Source: Falsirhodobacter sp051195255
Lineage (GTDB): Bacteria; Pseudomonadota; Alphaproteobacteria; Rhodobacterales; Rhodobacteraceae
DNA: 64,000 nucleotides
Direction: 5' to 3'
Assembly: GCF_051195255.1 (NCBI RefSeq)
Contig: NZ_JBNJLK010000002.1
Coordinates: forward strand, 186,001-250,000
Of this stretch, positions 44,092 through 53,463 are shown piece after piece. The first letter of the stretch is position 1. Each line of letters begins with the position of its first letter. The notes under the pieces were generated by a model. That model worked only from the letters and a program-made list of their open reading frames with translations, did no database searches and was not told the DNA's origin. The position numbers and the translations under genes are program-made.

Positions 44092-45054
44092 TCAAATGGT
44101 GTCTGCCACAGGCTCCCGCAAGACGCGGGGAACCTTGAATTCCACACGCTCCTTTGCGGTTTCCACCAGTTCCACCGTCGTGTCGAAGCGCGCGCGGAAG
44201 GCGTCGATCACCTCGTTCACCAGCAATTCCGGGGCGCTGGCCCCCGCGGTGATTCCCACGCTGCGGATGCCGTCCAGCGCGCGCCAGTCGATGTCGGACG
44301 CGCGCTGCACCAGCTGGGAATAGGCGCAACCGGCCGCGCTCCCCACCTCCACCAGACGGCGGGAGTTGGAGGAGTTGGGCGCCCCGATCACCAGAAGCGC
44401 GTCGATCTTGTTTGCGATCGCCTTCACCGACATCTGCCGGTTGGTCGTGGCATAGCAGATGTCTTCCTTGTGCGGACCGACGATGGCCGGGAAGCGGGCG
44501 CGAAGTGCGTCGACGATGCCCGCCGTGTCGTCCACCGACAGGGTGGTCTGGGTGATGAAGGCCAGACGTTCGGGATCACGCACCTGAAGACCTGCCACAT
44601 CCTCGGCGGTTTCGACCAGCAGCACTTCGCCGGGGGGAAGCTGGCCCACGGTGCCGATGGTTTCGGGATGGCCCGCATGGCCGATCATCACCATCTGAAG
44701 GCCGTCCTGATGGTGGCGTTCCGCCTCGATATGCACCTTTGACACCAAGGGGCAGGTCGCGTCCACATACACCATCTCGCGCCGCGCGGCCTCGGCCGGG
44801 ACGGCTTTCGGCACGCCATGGGCCGAAAAGATCACGGGACGGTCGCCCGGGACCTCGTCCAGCTCCTCCACGAAGATGGCGCCCTGGTCACGCAGCGTGT
44901 CCACCACGAACTTGTTGTGCACGATCTCGTGCCGGACATAGACGGGGGCGCCCCATTTCTGCAGCGCCAGTTCCACGATCTTGATGGCGCGGTCCACGCC
45001 GGCACAGAAGCCGCGCGGCGCAGCCAGGTAAAGCATCAGGGGGGGCATGGACAT
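44092..45054 (-). CDS. ispH: 4-hydroxy-3-methylbut-2-enyl diphosphate reductase
   Basis: 320 residues. Last step of the MEP pathway, producing isopentenyl and dimethylallyl diphosphate with a [4Fe-4S] cluster. The cluster cysteines lie in APRGFCAGV (Cys17), VDATCPLV and DICYATTN; HGVPKAV and PNSSNSRRLVEV are substrate-binding blocks. An alternative ATG two codons in (45048) is possible. Divergent from folK with 74 bp between starts. Confidence 0.97.
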   Translation of the reverse strand: MSMPPLMLYLAAPRGFCAGVDRAIKIVELALQKWGAPVYVRHEIVHNKFVVDTLRDQGAIFVEELDEVPGDRPVIFSAHGVPKAVPAEAARREMVYVDATCPLVSKVHIEAERHHQDGLQMVMIGHAGHPETIGTVGQLPPGEVLLVETAEDVAGLQVRDPERLAFITQTTLSVDDTAGIVDALRARFPAIVGPHKEDICYATTNRQMSVKAIANKIDALLVIGAPNSSNSRRLVEVGSAAGCAYSQLVQRASDIDWRALDGIRSVGITAGASAPELLVNEVIDAFRARFDTTVELVETAKERVEFKVPRVLREPVADTI

Positions 45055-45128
45055 GCGGCTTGCCTTCGTTGATCCGCTGTCAGAGGTATGATGCGGGGCG
45101 GCTCAGGTCCAGCCCCGAAGGGGGAAAC

Positions 45129-45686
45129 ATGCAGGGCTTCGTGGCCTTGGGCGGCAATCGCCCGCATCAGCACCGCCCGCCGGCCGCCCTGCTGCGTCTG
45201 GCGCTGGACGCGTTCGCGGCCGAGGGAATCACCCTGAGCGCCGTAAGCCCGTTCTATGCGACGCCGGCTTTCCCCGCCGGTTACGGTCCTGACTACGTGA
45301 ACGGGGTGGCCGCGGTGGACTGGAAGGGCGCGGCGAAGGATCTGCTGGCCGCGCTGCACCGCATCGAATCCGGTGCGGGGCGGGAACGGACGCTGCGCTG
45401 GGGTCCGCGCACGCTGGATCTGGACCTTCTGGCCTTGGGCGATCTGGTGTGTCCGGACGCAAAGCACTGGCAGGACTGGCACGATTTGCCAGCCGAACGC
45501 CAACGGACCGAGGCGCCCGACCGCCTGATCCTGCCGCATCCCCGTCTTCAGGACCGGACCTTCGTGCTGGTGCCATGGGCCGACATCGCGCCTGATTGGC
45601 GTCATCCGGTTCTGGGGCGGACGGTGGCGGAACTTCTGGCCGTGCTGCCCGATGCACACCTTGTCAATAGGCTTGATTTCGCGTAA
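45129..45686 (+). CDS. folK: 2-amino-4-hydroxy-6-hydroxymethyldihydropteridine pyrophosphokinase
   Basis: 185 residues. Transfers pyrophosphate from ATP to hydroxymethyldihydropterin in folate synthesis. FVALGGN opens the protein and the Mg/ATP motif is RWGPRTLDLDLLALGD. ILPHPRLQDRTFVLVPWADI is the C-terminal block. ATG 45129 follows GAAGGGGGAA. Next comes rpoZ after 36 bases. Confidence 0.94.
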   Translation: MQGFVALGGNRPHQHRPPAALLRLALDAFAAEGITLSAVSPFYATPAFPAGYGPDYVNGVAAVDWKGAAKDLLAALHRIESGAGRERTLRWGPRTLDLDLLALGDLVCPDAKHWQDWHDLPAERQRTEAPDRLILPHPRLQDRTFVLVPWADIAPDWRHPVLGRTVAELLAVLPDAHLVNRLDFA

Positions 45687-45722
45687 GACACCCGTTCTAT
45701 GCCCCTCATTCTGGAGAGACCG

Positions 45723-46076
45723 ATGGCCCGCGTGACGGTCGAAGATTGCGTTGACAAGGTTCCGAACCGGTTCGAACTGGTGATGCTGGCCGCGCACCGT
45801 GCGCGCGAAATCGCCACCGGCTCCCCCATCACGGTCGATCGCGACAACGACAAGAATCCCGTCGTGTCCCTGCGCGAGATCGCGGACGAGACGCAGCCCG
45901 CCGACGCGCTGCGCGAACGCCTGATCGAAAGCCACCAGACCCAGATCGAGGTGGACGAGCCGGAAGAAGACCGCATGGCCACCCTGATGGGCGGCGAGGC
46001 GGATCGCCCGGCCCAGGACGACATGTCCGAGGAAAAACTGCTGCGCGCCCTCATGGAAGCGCAAGGCCAGAACTAA
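45723..46076 (+). CDS. rpoZ: RNA polymerase omega subunit
   Basis: 117 residues from ATG 45723 (MARVTVEDCVDKVPNRFELV). An upstream ATG at 45699 would add eight non-conserved residues. Omega helps assemble RNA polymerase and in proteobacteria forms part of a ppGpp-binding site. The gene is 15 bases before the (p)ppGpp synthetase/hydrolase gene, the widely conserved rpoZ-spoT pairing. The acidic C-terminal extension is usual for alphaproteobacteria. Confidence 0.96.
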   Translation: MARVTVEDCVDKVPNRFELVMLAAHRAREIATGSPITVDRDNDKNPVVSLREIADETQPADALRERLIESHQTQIEVDEPEEDRMATLMGGEADRPAQDDMSEEKLLRALMEAQGQN

Positions 46077-46091
46077 GCGGATGCGGCAAGG

Positions 46092-48203
46092 ATGATCGAC
46101 CTCGACGACCTGATCACCCTTGTCCACAATTACAATCCGCGCACCGACATCGACCTGATCACGCGCGCCTACGAATATGGCGCGCGCATGCATGAGGGGC
46201 AGTTCCGCCAGTCCGGAGAGCCCTATTTCACGCATCCCATCGCCGTGGCCGCCATCCTGACGGAACAGCAGCTGGACGATGCGACCATCGTCACCGCCCT
46301 TCTGCACGACACGATCGAGGACACGAAGTCCACCTATGCCGAGGTGGAGCGGCTGTTCGGCACGGATGTCGCGGAACTCGTCGACGGCGTGACGAAGCTG
46401 ACCAACCTCGAGCTGTCCTCCACCCAGTCCAAGCAGGCGGACAACTTCCGCAAGCTGTTCATGGCCATGTCGCGCGACCTGCGCGTGATTCTGGTGAAGT
46501 TGGCCGACCGTCTGCACAACATGCGCACCATCAAGTCGATGCGCCCGGAAAAGCAGGCGCAAAAGGCGCGCGAAACGATGGAGATCTTCGCCCCGCTGGC
46601 CGGCCGCATGGGCATGCAGTGGATGCGCGAGGAGCTGGAGGATCTGGCCTTCCGCGTCCTGAACCCCGAGGCGCGCAATTCCATCATCCGCCGCTTCATC
46701 ACGCTGCAGCGCGAAACCGGCGACATGGTGCACGACATCACCGCCGACATCCGCAACGAGCTGGACAAGACGGGCATCGACGCCGCCGTCTATGGCCGCG
46801 CCAAGAAGCCGTATTCGATCTGGCGCAAGATGCAGGAAAAGGACCTTGCCTTTTCCCGGCTGTCCGACATCTACGGCTTCCGCGTCATCTGCGAGCATGA
46901 GGCCGACTGCTACCGCATCCTGGGCGTGATCCACCACCGCTGGAAGGCGGTGCCCGGCCGGTTCAAGGACTACATCAGCCAGCCCAAGCAGAACGGCTAC
47001 CGCTCGCTCCATACCACGGTGCAGGGACGCGACGGCAAGCGGGTGGAGGTGCAGATCCGCACCCGCCAGATGCACGAGGTCAACGAGGCCGGCGTCGCCG
47101 CCCATTGGGCGTATCGCGAAGGGCAGCGGGTCAAGAACCCCTTTGCCGTGGACCCCCAGCGCTGGATCGCCAGCCTGACCGAACGTCTGGACGACGAGGA
47201 TCACATCGCCTTCATGGAAACCGTGAAGCTGGAGATGTACACCGACCAGGTGTTCTGCTTCACGCCCAAGGGGGATGTGTTCCAGCTGCCCAAGGGCGCG
47301 ACGCCGCTGGATTTCGCCTTCGCCATCCACACGCGCATCGGGTCGGCCTGCGTGTCGGCCAAGGTGGACGGCATCCGCGTGCCCTTGTGGACGCGCCTGC
47401 GCAACGGCCAGTCGGTGGAGATCATCACGGCCGAAGGCCAGCGCCCGCAGTCCAGCTGGATCGACATCGTCACCACCGGGCGGGCCAAGGCCGCCATCCG
47501 CCGGGCCCTGCGCGAGGATGATCGCGGCCGCTTCGTGCGTCTGGGGCAGGAACTGACCCGCGCCGCCTTTGACCAGGTCGGCCGCAAGATGACCGACAAG
47601 GCCCTGCGGACGGCCGCCAAGATGCTGGCCGTCCCCGACGAGGTGGAGCTGATGGCGCGCATCGGCGCGGCCGAACTGGCTGCCCGCCGCGTGGTGGAGG
47701 TGCTGTATCCCGAAGTGGCGCAGGGCGTCGAAGAGGTGGTCCTGCGGCCCGTCGTAGGCCTGCCTCCGGGCCAGACCTATCGCCGCGCCGCCTGCTGCCA
47801 GCCCTTGCCGGGCGAACGGATCGTGGGCATCACCTATCGCGGGCAGGGGGTCGTCCTGCACGCCATCGACTGCCCTGCGCTGGAGGACATGGAAAGCCAG
47901 CCCGAACGCTGGGTGGACCTGCACTGGCAGCCCGGCCGCCATGCGCCCATCCACGATGTGGGCCTGGACATCACGATCGCGAACGATGCGGGCGTCCTCG
48001 GGCGCGTCTGCACCTTGATCGGAGAGCAGAAGGCCAATATCTCCGACCTTGCGATCACGGACCGCAAGCCCGACTTCTACCGGGTCCTCGTCGACATCGA
48101 GGTGCGGAACGTGGAGCATCTGCATCTGGTGATGACGGCGCTGGAAGCGGAAAGCCAGGTGGCCCAGATCGCCCGCGCCCGCGATCTGGGGCGCAAGCCA
48201 TGA
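46092..48203 (+). CDS. rsh: Bifunctional (p)ppGpp synthetase/hydrolase (Rsh, RelA/SpoT family)
   Basis: 703 residues. The N-terminal HD hydrolase is intact (HEGQFRQSGEPYFTHPIAVA and LLHDTIEDT). The synthetase domain follows (GRAKKPYSIWRKM, DIYGFRVICEHE, QNGYRSLHTTVQG), then TGS (VFCFTPKGDVFQLPKGAT) and ACT domains. Alphaproteobacteria normally have this one long enzyme for making and degrading the starvation signal. It is in an operon with rpoZ and probably the first DUF2062 gene. Confidence 0.96.
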   Translation: MIDLDDLITLVHNYNPRTDIDLITRAYEYGARMHEGQFRQSGEPYFTHPIAVAAILTEQQLDDATIVTALLHDTIEDTKSTYAEVERLFGTDVAELVDGVTKLTNLELSSTQSKQADNFRKLFMAMSRDLRVILVKLADRLHNMRTIKSMRPEKQAQKARETMEIFAPLAGRMGMQWMREELEDLAFRVLNPEARNSIIRRFITLQRETGDMVHDITADIRNELDKTGIDAAVYGRAKKPYSIWRKMQEKDLAFSRLSDIYGFRVICEHEADCYRILGVIHHRWKAVPGRFKDYISQPKQNGYRSLHTTVQGRDGKRVEVQIRTRQMHEVNEAGVAAHWAYREGQRVKNPFAVDPQRWIASLTERLDDEDHIAFMETVKLEMYTDQVFCFTPKGDVFQLPKGATPLDFAFAIHTRIGSACVSAKVDGIRVPLWTRLRNGQSVEIITAEGQRPQSSWIDIVTTGRAKAAIRRALREDDRGRFVRLGQELTRAAFDQVGRKMTDKALRTAAKMLAVPDEVELMARIGAAELAARRVVEVLYPEVAQGVEEVVLRPVVGLPPGQTYRRAACCQPLPGERIVGITYRGQGVVLHAIDCPALEDMESQPERWVDLHWQPGRHAPIHDVGLDITIANDAGVLGRVCTLIGEQKANISDLAITDRKPDFYRVLVDIEVRNVEHLHLVMTALEAESQVAQIARARDLGRKP

Positions 48204-48213
48204 AAGGTCGGCC

Positions 48214-48846
48214 ATGGTCTTCAAGCGGCGCACTCCGCGCAGCCTGCCCGAATGGGCGCGAGAACTGGTGTATCCCAAGGGCGGGTTCCGCCGGGCCACG
48301 CAATATGTGATGCACCGGATGCGCCGGCTGCCCGACCAGCCGGAGCGGGTGGCGCGGGGCTTTGCCGCGGGCGTCTTCATCAGCTTCACGCCGTTCTTCG
48401 GCTTCCATTTCCTCGGATCGGTGGCCATCGCCTGGGCGCTGCGCGGCAACATCCTGGCCGCGCTTCTGGGCACCTTCGTCGGCAATCCCGTGACGACGCC
48501 GATCATCGCCATCAGCTCGGTCGGGCTGGGGCAGTGGATGCTGGGCATTCCCGGCGTGCTGGAGCTGCCGCAGATCGCGCGGGCCTTCGGGCAGGCCGGA
48601 AACCAGTTGTGGGACAACGCCATGGCCATCTTCACCGACAAGGTGATGCACTGGGACCGCCTGATCGATTTCTTCCACGACATCTACCTGCCCTACATGA
48701 TCGGGGGGATCCTGCCGGGGATCGCGGTGTCCCTGATCTTCTACTGGCTGACGGTGCCGCTGGTGCGCGCGTATCAGCGGATGCGGGCCCATCAGGCGGG
48801 GGAGCGGGCAGCCCGACGCTCGGCCCTGCGGCCGCCGCGCGAATAG
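48214..48846 (+). CDS. DUF2062 membrane protein, copy 1
   Basis: 210 residues. The DUF2062 core has two to three membrane helices with the motif PERVARGFAAGVFISFTPFFG and GTFVGNPVTTPII. These proteins are widespread, small and uncharacterised. It begins 10 bases after rsh. It shares length, architecture and many positions with the next gene, so they are tandem paralogues. Confidence 0.88.
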   Translation: MVFKRRTPRSLPEWARELVYPKGGFRRATQYVMHRMRRLPDQPERVARGFAAGVFISFTPFFGFHFLGSVAIAWALRGNILAALLGTFVGNPVTTPIIAISSVGLGQWMLGIPGVLELPQIARAFGQAGNQLWDNAMAIFTDKVMHWDRLIDFFHDIYLPYMIGGILPGIAVSLIFYWLTVPLVRAYQRMRAHQAGERAARRSALRPPRE

Positions 48847-48882
48847 CTTGCACCCCGTTCCGGACGCCCGTATCCCCTTGCC

Positions 48883-49515
48883 ATGGTCTTCCGGCGACGC
48901 AATGAGCAGACGTTCTGGGAAAAGCTGCGCCGGACGCTTTGGCCGCGCAGCGGGTGGAAGCGTGCGGGGCAGTATCTGTGGCACCGCATCGTCCGTTTGC
49001 CCGACGATCCCCGGCGCGTGGCGCGGGGCGTGTTCGCGGGCATCTTCGCCTGCTTCGGCCCCTACCTGTTCCATGACTACGTGATCGCGGTCGGACTGGC
49101 CTGGATCATCCGGGGCAACGTCTTTGCCGCCCTTGTCGCGTCCTGTGTGAACAACCCGCTGACGCTGCCGCTGTTCGCCACCCTGTCGGTCACGCTGGGC
49201 CAGCATCTGCTGGGGATCGGGCAGGGACTGCCGTCCTGGCAGATCGTGGGCTTCTTTGCCGGCGCGGTGTCGGACATCGGCCACAACCTTTGGGCGCTCG
49301 TATCGGACGCCGACATGAACTGGCTGGGGCTGACGCTGTTCTTCCAAAACATCTACCTTCCCTATCTTCTAGGGGGCACGCTGATCGGCATTCCGGCGGG
49401 CTTGGGCGCCTATGCGGCGGTGCTGTCCCTGGTGCGGGCCTATCGCGGGTTGCGCACCGCACGGCTTCGCGCCAGAAACGAAGCATTGCGCAAGAACGGG
49501 GGCCAAGGATCATGA
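48883..49515 (+). CDS. DUF2062 membrane protein, copy 2
   Basis: 210 residues, same length as copy 1. Corresponding motifs are PRRVARGVFAGIFACFGPYLF and ASCVNNPLTLPLF. The duplication is clearly old, since the two differ at many positions, yet both keep the core. Its stop overlaps the start of pdxJ (ATGA). The function is unknown. Confidence 0.88.
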   Translation: MVFRRRNEQTFWEKLRRTLWPRSGWKRAGQYLWHRIVRLPDDPRRVARGVFAGIFACFGPYLFHDYVIAVGLAWIIRGNVFAALVASCVNNPLTLPLFATLSVTLGQHLLGIGQGLPSWQIVGFFAGAVSDIGHNLWALVSDADMNWLGLTLFFQNIYLPYLLGGTLIGIPAGLGAYAAVLSLVRAYRGLRTARLRARNEALRKNGGQGS

Positions 49516-50261
49516 CGCTGCGTCTGGGTGTGAACATCGACCATGTGGCCACCGTCCGAAACGCCCGCGGCGGGTCCTGGCCCGACCCCCTGCGCGCGGC
49601 CCTGCTGGCCGAGGCGGCGGGGGCCGATGGCATCACTGCCCATCTGCGCGAAGATCGCCGCCACATCCGCGACGCCGACATCGAGGCGCTGATGGCCGGC
49701 ATTTCAATCCCCCTGAACTTCGAGATGGCCGCCACGGCCGAAATGCAGGCCATCGCCCTGCGCCACAAGCCCCACGCCGTCTGCGTCGTGCCCGAAAAGC
49801 GCGAGGAGCGGACCACCGAAGGCGGGCTGGACGTGGCGGGGGATGAGGCGCGGCTGGCCGACTTCATCGCCCCCCTGCGGGAGGCGGGATCGCGCGTGTC
49901 GATGTTCATCGGGCATGACGCGGCGCAGATCGAAGCCTCGGCCCGGATCGGGGCGGCGGTGGTCGAACTGCATACCGGCCATTATTGCGAACTGATCGCC
50001 GAAGGGTGCGAGGTCGAGGCCGCCGCCGAACTGGCCGCCCTGCGGGAGGGCGCGGCACATGCCCACCAACTGGGGCTGGAGGTTCATGCGGGCCATGGCA
50101 TCAGCTATGACACCGTGGCCGCCTTCGCGTCCTTTCCGCAGGTGGTGGAGTTGAACATCGGGCATTTCCTGATCGGCGAGGCGATCTTCCGCGGCCTAGG
50201 CCCCGCGATCGAAGAGATGCGCCACCGCATGGACGCCTCCCGGTCCGCGATCGAAGGCTGA
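49512..50261 (+). CDS. pdxJ: Pyridoxine 5'-phosphate synthase
   Basis: 249 residues, TIM-barrel. Condenses 3-amino-2-oxopropyl phosphate with deoxyxylulose 5-phosphate to form pyridoxine phosphate. LGVNIDHVATVRNARGG contains the first active-site His; GITAHLREDRRHI the phosphate-binding His/Arg; HAGHGISYDTV the later His. Four bases separate it from acpS, the conserved pdxJ-acpS order. Confidence 0.96.
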   Translation: MTLRLGVNIDHVATVRNARGGSWPDPLRAALLAEAAGADGITAHLREDRRHIRDADIEALMAGISIPLNFEMAATAEMQAIALRHKPHAVCVVPEKREERTTEGGLDVAGDEARLADFIAPLREAGSRVSMFIGHDAAQIEASARIGAAVVELHTGHYCELIAEGCEVEAAAELAALREGAAHAHQLGLEVHAGHGISYDTVAAFASFPQVVELNIGHFLIGEAIFRGLGPAIEEMRHRMDASRSAIEG

Positions 50262-50265
50262 CCGG

Positions 50266-50691
50266 ATGATCCTGGGCATCGGCACCGATCTTGCGAACAT
50301 CGAACGTGTGGAACGGACGCTGGCCCGCTTTGGCGACCGTTTCCGCAACCGCTGCTTCACCGAGATCGAGCAGGCCAAGGCCGAGCGTCGCCGCGACGTG
50401 GCCGGCACCTATGCCAAGCGCTGGGCCGCCAAGGAGGCCTGTTCGAAGGCGCTGGGCACCGGGCTGCGCATGGGCATCGCCTGGAAGGACATGGCGGTGA
50501 CGAACCTGCCCTCGGGCCAGCCGGTGATGCACCTGACGGGCTGGGCGGCGGAACGCCTCGCCTCCATGACCCCGCCAGGGCACGAGGCGGTGGTGCACGT
50601 GACCCTGACCGACGATCACCCCTGGGCGCAGGCCTTCGTGGTGATCGAGGCGCGACCCTTGGCAGGCGCGGTTCACGTCAGCGAAACTTGA
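50266..50691 (+). CDS. acpS: Holo-[acyl-carrier-protein] synthase
   Basis: 141 residues. Transfers the phosphopantetheine arm from CoA to acyl carrier protein. The Mg-binding Asp8 lies in GIGTDLANIERVE and the Glu in RWAAKEACSKALGTG. It precedes lepB by 49 bases in the same direction. Confidence 0.95.
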   Translation: MILGIGTDLANIERVERTLARFGDRFRNRCFTEIEQAKAERRRDVAGTYAKRWAAKEACSKALGTGLRMGIAWKDMAVTNLPSGQPVMHLTGWAAERLASMTPPGHEAVVHVTLTDDHPWAQAFVVIEARPLAGAVHVSET

Positions 50692-50740
50692 CTTATGCGC
50701 GGCCCCCGCGCATGAAGCGCCGGATCACAAGGGGCCATCC

Positions 50741-51538
50741 ATGTTCGCACGCAGGAAGAAGACTGAGGAAAAGGGCGGCGTCGTCGAAACGATCAAGACG
50801 GTCGTCTACGCGCTGCTGATCGCGGCAGTGTTCCGCACGCTGTTCTTCCAGCCCTTCTGGATCCCGTCTGGGTCGATGAAGGACACGCTGCTGATCGGCG
50901 ATTTCCTGTTCGTGAACAAGATGGCCTATGGCTATTCGCGCTTTTCCTGCCCCTTCGCGCTGTGCCCGATTTCCGGACGCATCTTCGCGTCGGAGCCGGA
51001 GCGTGGCGACGTTGTCGTGTTCCGCCACCCTGTCAGCGGCGCCGACTTCATCAAGCGCCTGATCGGCCTGCCGGGCGACACGGTGCAGATGCGCAATGGT
51101 GTGCTGTGGATCAACGGTCAGGAAGTGCCCCAGACGCCGAACGGCACCTTTGCCGAAACCTACGAACCGCAGGGCCCGATGGGAAACCTGCCGCGCTGCG
51201 CCAACGCACCCGTGGGTCAGGGCGGCACCTGCGAAAAGCCGATCTATACCGAAACGCTGCCGAACGGCGTGTCCCATGACGTTCTGGACATCGACCCGAA
51301 CGGCTTTGCCGACAACACCGACGTCTACACCGTTCCGGCCGGCCACTACTTCTTCATGGGCGACAACCGCGACAACTCCGAGGACAGCCGCTTCAGCCAG
51401 GCCGTGGGCGGCGTGGGCATGGTGCCCGCCGAATACCTGATCGGCCGTGCGGACCGGATCATGTTCTCCTCGGCCGGACGTTCGCTGCTGTATTTCTGGA
51501 CATGGCGCGCCGACCGCTTCTTCAAGGCGGTGGATTGA
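50741..51538 (+). CDS. lepB: Signal peptidase I
   Basis: 265 residues with one N-terminal membrane helix (about 17-36). Cleaves signal peptides of exported proteins at the outer face of the inner membrane. The catalytic Ser45 lies in IPSGSMKDTL, the Lys105 base in GADFIKRLIGLPGDTV, and GDNRDNSEDSR is the conserved C-terminal box. It starts the lepB-rnc-era-DUF1491-recO run; its stop overlaps the rnc start. Confidence 0.96.
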   Translation: MFARRKKTEEKGGVVETIKTVVYALLIAAVFRTLFFQPFWIPSGSMKDTLLIGDFLFVNKMAYGYSRFSCPFALCPISGRIFASEPERGDVVVFRHPVSGADFIKRLIGLPGDTVQMRNGVLWINGQEVPQTPNGTFAETYEPQGPMGNLPRCANAPVGQGGTCEKPIYTETLPNGVSHDVLDIDPNGFADNTDVYTVPAGHYFFMGDNRDNSEDSRFSQAVGGVGMVPAEYLIGRADRIMFSSAGRSLLYFWTWRADRFFKAVD

Positions 51539-52215
51539 AACTCTCGGCCGATCTCCGTGCGCTTCAGACCCGTCTGGGGCATGAATTCCAGCGTCCCGAA
51601 CTTCTGGTTCGGGCGCTGACGCATTCGTCCATCGCCTCCGCCACCCGTCCTTCGAACGAGCGGATGGAGTTTCTGGGCGACCGGGTGCTGGGTCTGTCGA
51701 TCGCCGATGCGCTGGTCCGGGCCGACCGTGCCGCCGCCGAAGGGCAGCTGGCGCCGCGCCTGAACGCCCTGGTGCGCAAGGAAACCTGCGCCGCCGTCGC
51801 CCGTGAATCGGGCGTGGGGGAAGCGCTGAAGCTGGGCCGGTCCGAGATGATGTCGGGCGGCCGCCGCAAGGAAGCGCTGCTGGGCGACGCGATGGAGGCG
51901 GTGATCGCCGCCGTTTATCTGGACGCCGGGTTCGACGCCGCACGGGACATGATCCTGCGCCTTTGGGGCGACCGGATCGCCTCGGCGGATGTCGACGCGC
52001 GGGATCCCAAGACCTCGCTTCAGGAATGGGCGCAAGCCCGGGGACAGCAGCCGCCAAGCTACACGGCGCTTGACCGTTCGGGTCCCGATCATGAACCTGT
52101 GTTCACGGTCGAGGTTCGGCTGGATTCGGGCGAGACCGAGCGGGCCATCGCCCGCACGAAACGCGCCGCCGAACAGGCGGCCGCCAAGGCGCTTCTGGCG
52201 CGGATGGAGAATTGA
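51535..52215 (+). CDS. rnc: Ribonuclease III
   Basis: 226 residues from TTG 51535, overlapping the lepB stop as TTGA. Homologues begin at this KLSADLRAL block and no suitable ATG exists. The nuclease signature is ERMEFLGDRVLGL and the second acidic site is LLGDAMEAVIAAVYLD. The C-terminal double-stranded-RNA-binding domain ends KRAAEQAAAKALLARM. It processes rRNA precursors and structured mRNAs. One base separates its stop from the era start. Confidence 0.95.
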   Translation: MKLSADLRALQTRLGHEFQRPELLVRALTHSSIASATRPSNERMEFLGDRVLGLSIADALVRADRAAAEGQLAPRLNALVRKETCAAVARESGVGEALKLGRSEMMSGGRRKEALLGDAMEAVIAAVYLDAGFDAARDMILRLWGDRIASADVDARDPKTSLQEWAQARGQQPPSYTALDRSGPDHEPVFTVEVRLDSGETERAIARTKRAAEQAAAKALLARMEN

Positions 52216-52216
52216 G

Positions 52217-53125
52217 ATGACACGCGCAGGCTTCGTCGCCCTGATCGGAGAGCCGAACGCCGGCAAATCCACCCTGCTGAACCGCATGGTGGGCGCGAAG
52301 GTGTCCATCGTTACCCACAAGGTGCAGACCACCCGCGCCCGTATCCGCGGCGTCGCGATGGAAGGAGACGCGCAGATCGTGTTCGTGGACACGCCGGGCC
52401 TCTTCCGCCCGCGCCGCCGTCTGGACCGCGCGATGGTCGCCGCCGCCTGGGGCGGGGCCGCCGACGCCGACCTGATCGTCCTTCTGATCGAGGCGCATCG
52501 CGGCCTGACCGAAGGCGCGGCATCCATCATCGATTCGCTGAAGGACCGCGTGCCGCAGGGCGTCCGCGTGGCGCTGGCGATCAACAAGATCGACCGCGTG
52601 AAGGCCGAGGCGCTTCTGGGTCTGGCCAAGGACATGAACGAGGCGTTCCCCTTCGTCGAGACCTTCATGATCTCGGCCGAGAAGGGGCACGGGGTGGACC
52701 GGCTGAAGCAGTGGCTGGCGTCGCAGATGCCCGAAGGGGAGTGGTTCTATCCCGAGGACCAGATCGCCGACCTGCCGATGCGCGTCATCGCCGCCGAGAT
52801 CACGCGCGAGAAGCTGACCCTGCGCCTGCACGAGGAACTGCCCTACCAGCTGACGGTGGAAACGGAGAAGTGGGAGGATCGCCCCGATGGGTCCACCCGC
52901 ATCGACCAGATCGTCTATGTCGCCCGCGACGGCCACAAGGGCATCGTGCTGGGCAACAAGGGCGAAACGATCAAGCAGGTCGGTCAGGCCGCCCGGGTCG
53001 ACATCACCGAGTTCATCGGCCGCCCGGCGCACCTTTTCCTTCAGGTGAAGGTCCGTCCGAACTGGCTGGAAGAGCCGGAGCGCTATACGGAGATGGGCCT
53101 CGACTTCAAGGACGGCAACGCTTGA
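52217..53125 (+). CDS. era: GTPase Era
   Basis: 302 residues. G1 motif GEPNAGKST at 11-19, DTPG in VFVDTPGLF, NKID in LAINKIDR, and a C-terminal KH RNA-binding domain (GHKGIVLGNKGETIKQVG). Era binds 16S rRNA during 30S maturation. The rnc-era order is conserved across proteobacteria. Its stop overlaps the TTG start of the next gene. Confidence 0.97.
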   Translation: MTRAGFVALIGEPNAGKSTLLNRMVGAKVSIVTHKVQTTRARIRGVAMEGDAQIVFVDTPGLFRPRRRLDRAMVAAAWGGAADADLIVLLIEAHRGLTEGAASIIDSLKDRVPQGVRVALAINKIDRVKAEALLGLAKDMNEAFPFVETFMISAEKGHGVDRLKQWLASQMPEGEWFYPEDQIADLPMRVIAAEITREKLTLRLHEELPYQLTVETEKWEDRPDGSTRIDQIVYVARDGHKGIVLGNKGETIKQVGQAARVDITEFIGRPAHLFLQVKVRPNWLEEPERYTEMGLDFKDGNA

Positions 53126-53457
53126 GTCGACTGACGGCGGACTTCTGGGTCCGCGCCTATCTGGCGCGGCTGCGTCTGGCCGACATTCCCGCCTTCATCA
53201 CGGCCAAGGGGGATGCGACCGCGGGCGCCGTGCTGGTGAAGCTGGCCACGCTGGACGGACAAGCACGCGCCTTTCAGCGCAGCTTCGATCTGATGACCGG
53301 CGATCGGGCCTGGGTCGTGCTGGCCGAAGGGGACGAGGCGGGGGTGGACGCCGCCGTCGCCCGGCAGCGCGGTTTCGACCGCGACCTGTGGGTGATTGAG
53401 GTGGAGGACCGCCAAGGGCGAACTTTGCTGGACGAGCCGGGTCTTTCCGATACTTGA
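53122..53457 (+). CDS. DUF1491-family protein
   Basis: 111 residues from TTG 53122 (LSRLTADFWVRAYLARLRL), overlapping the era stop as TTGA. DUF1491 is a short conserved family often found between era and recO in Rhodobacteraceae, with the core DIPAFITAKGDATAGAVLVKL and RDLWVIEVEDRQGRT. It is soluble; function not known, though the constant location suggests a link to translation or DNA repair. Confidence 0.88.
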   Translation: MSRLTADFWVRAYLARLRLADIPAFITAKGDATAGAVLVKLATLDGQARAFQRSFDLMTGDRAWVVLAEGDEAGVDAAVARQRGFDRDLWVIEVEDRQGRTLLDEPGLSDT

Positions 53458-53463
53458 TACGTC

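Noticed and set aside
45036..48683. Very long open frame (over 1200 codons) on the - strand opposite folK, rpoZ and rsh
   Set aside because: It is antisense to well-conserved genes, has His/Gly/Val/Gln-rich composition typical of the complementary strand of GC-rich coding DNA, and shows no domain.
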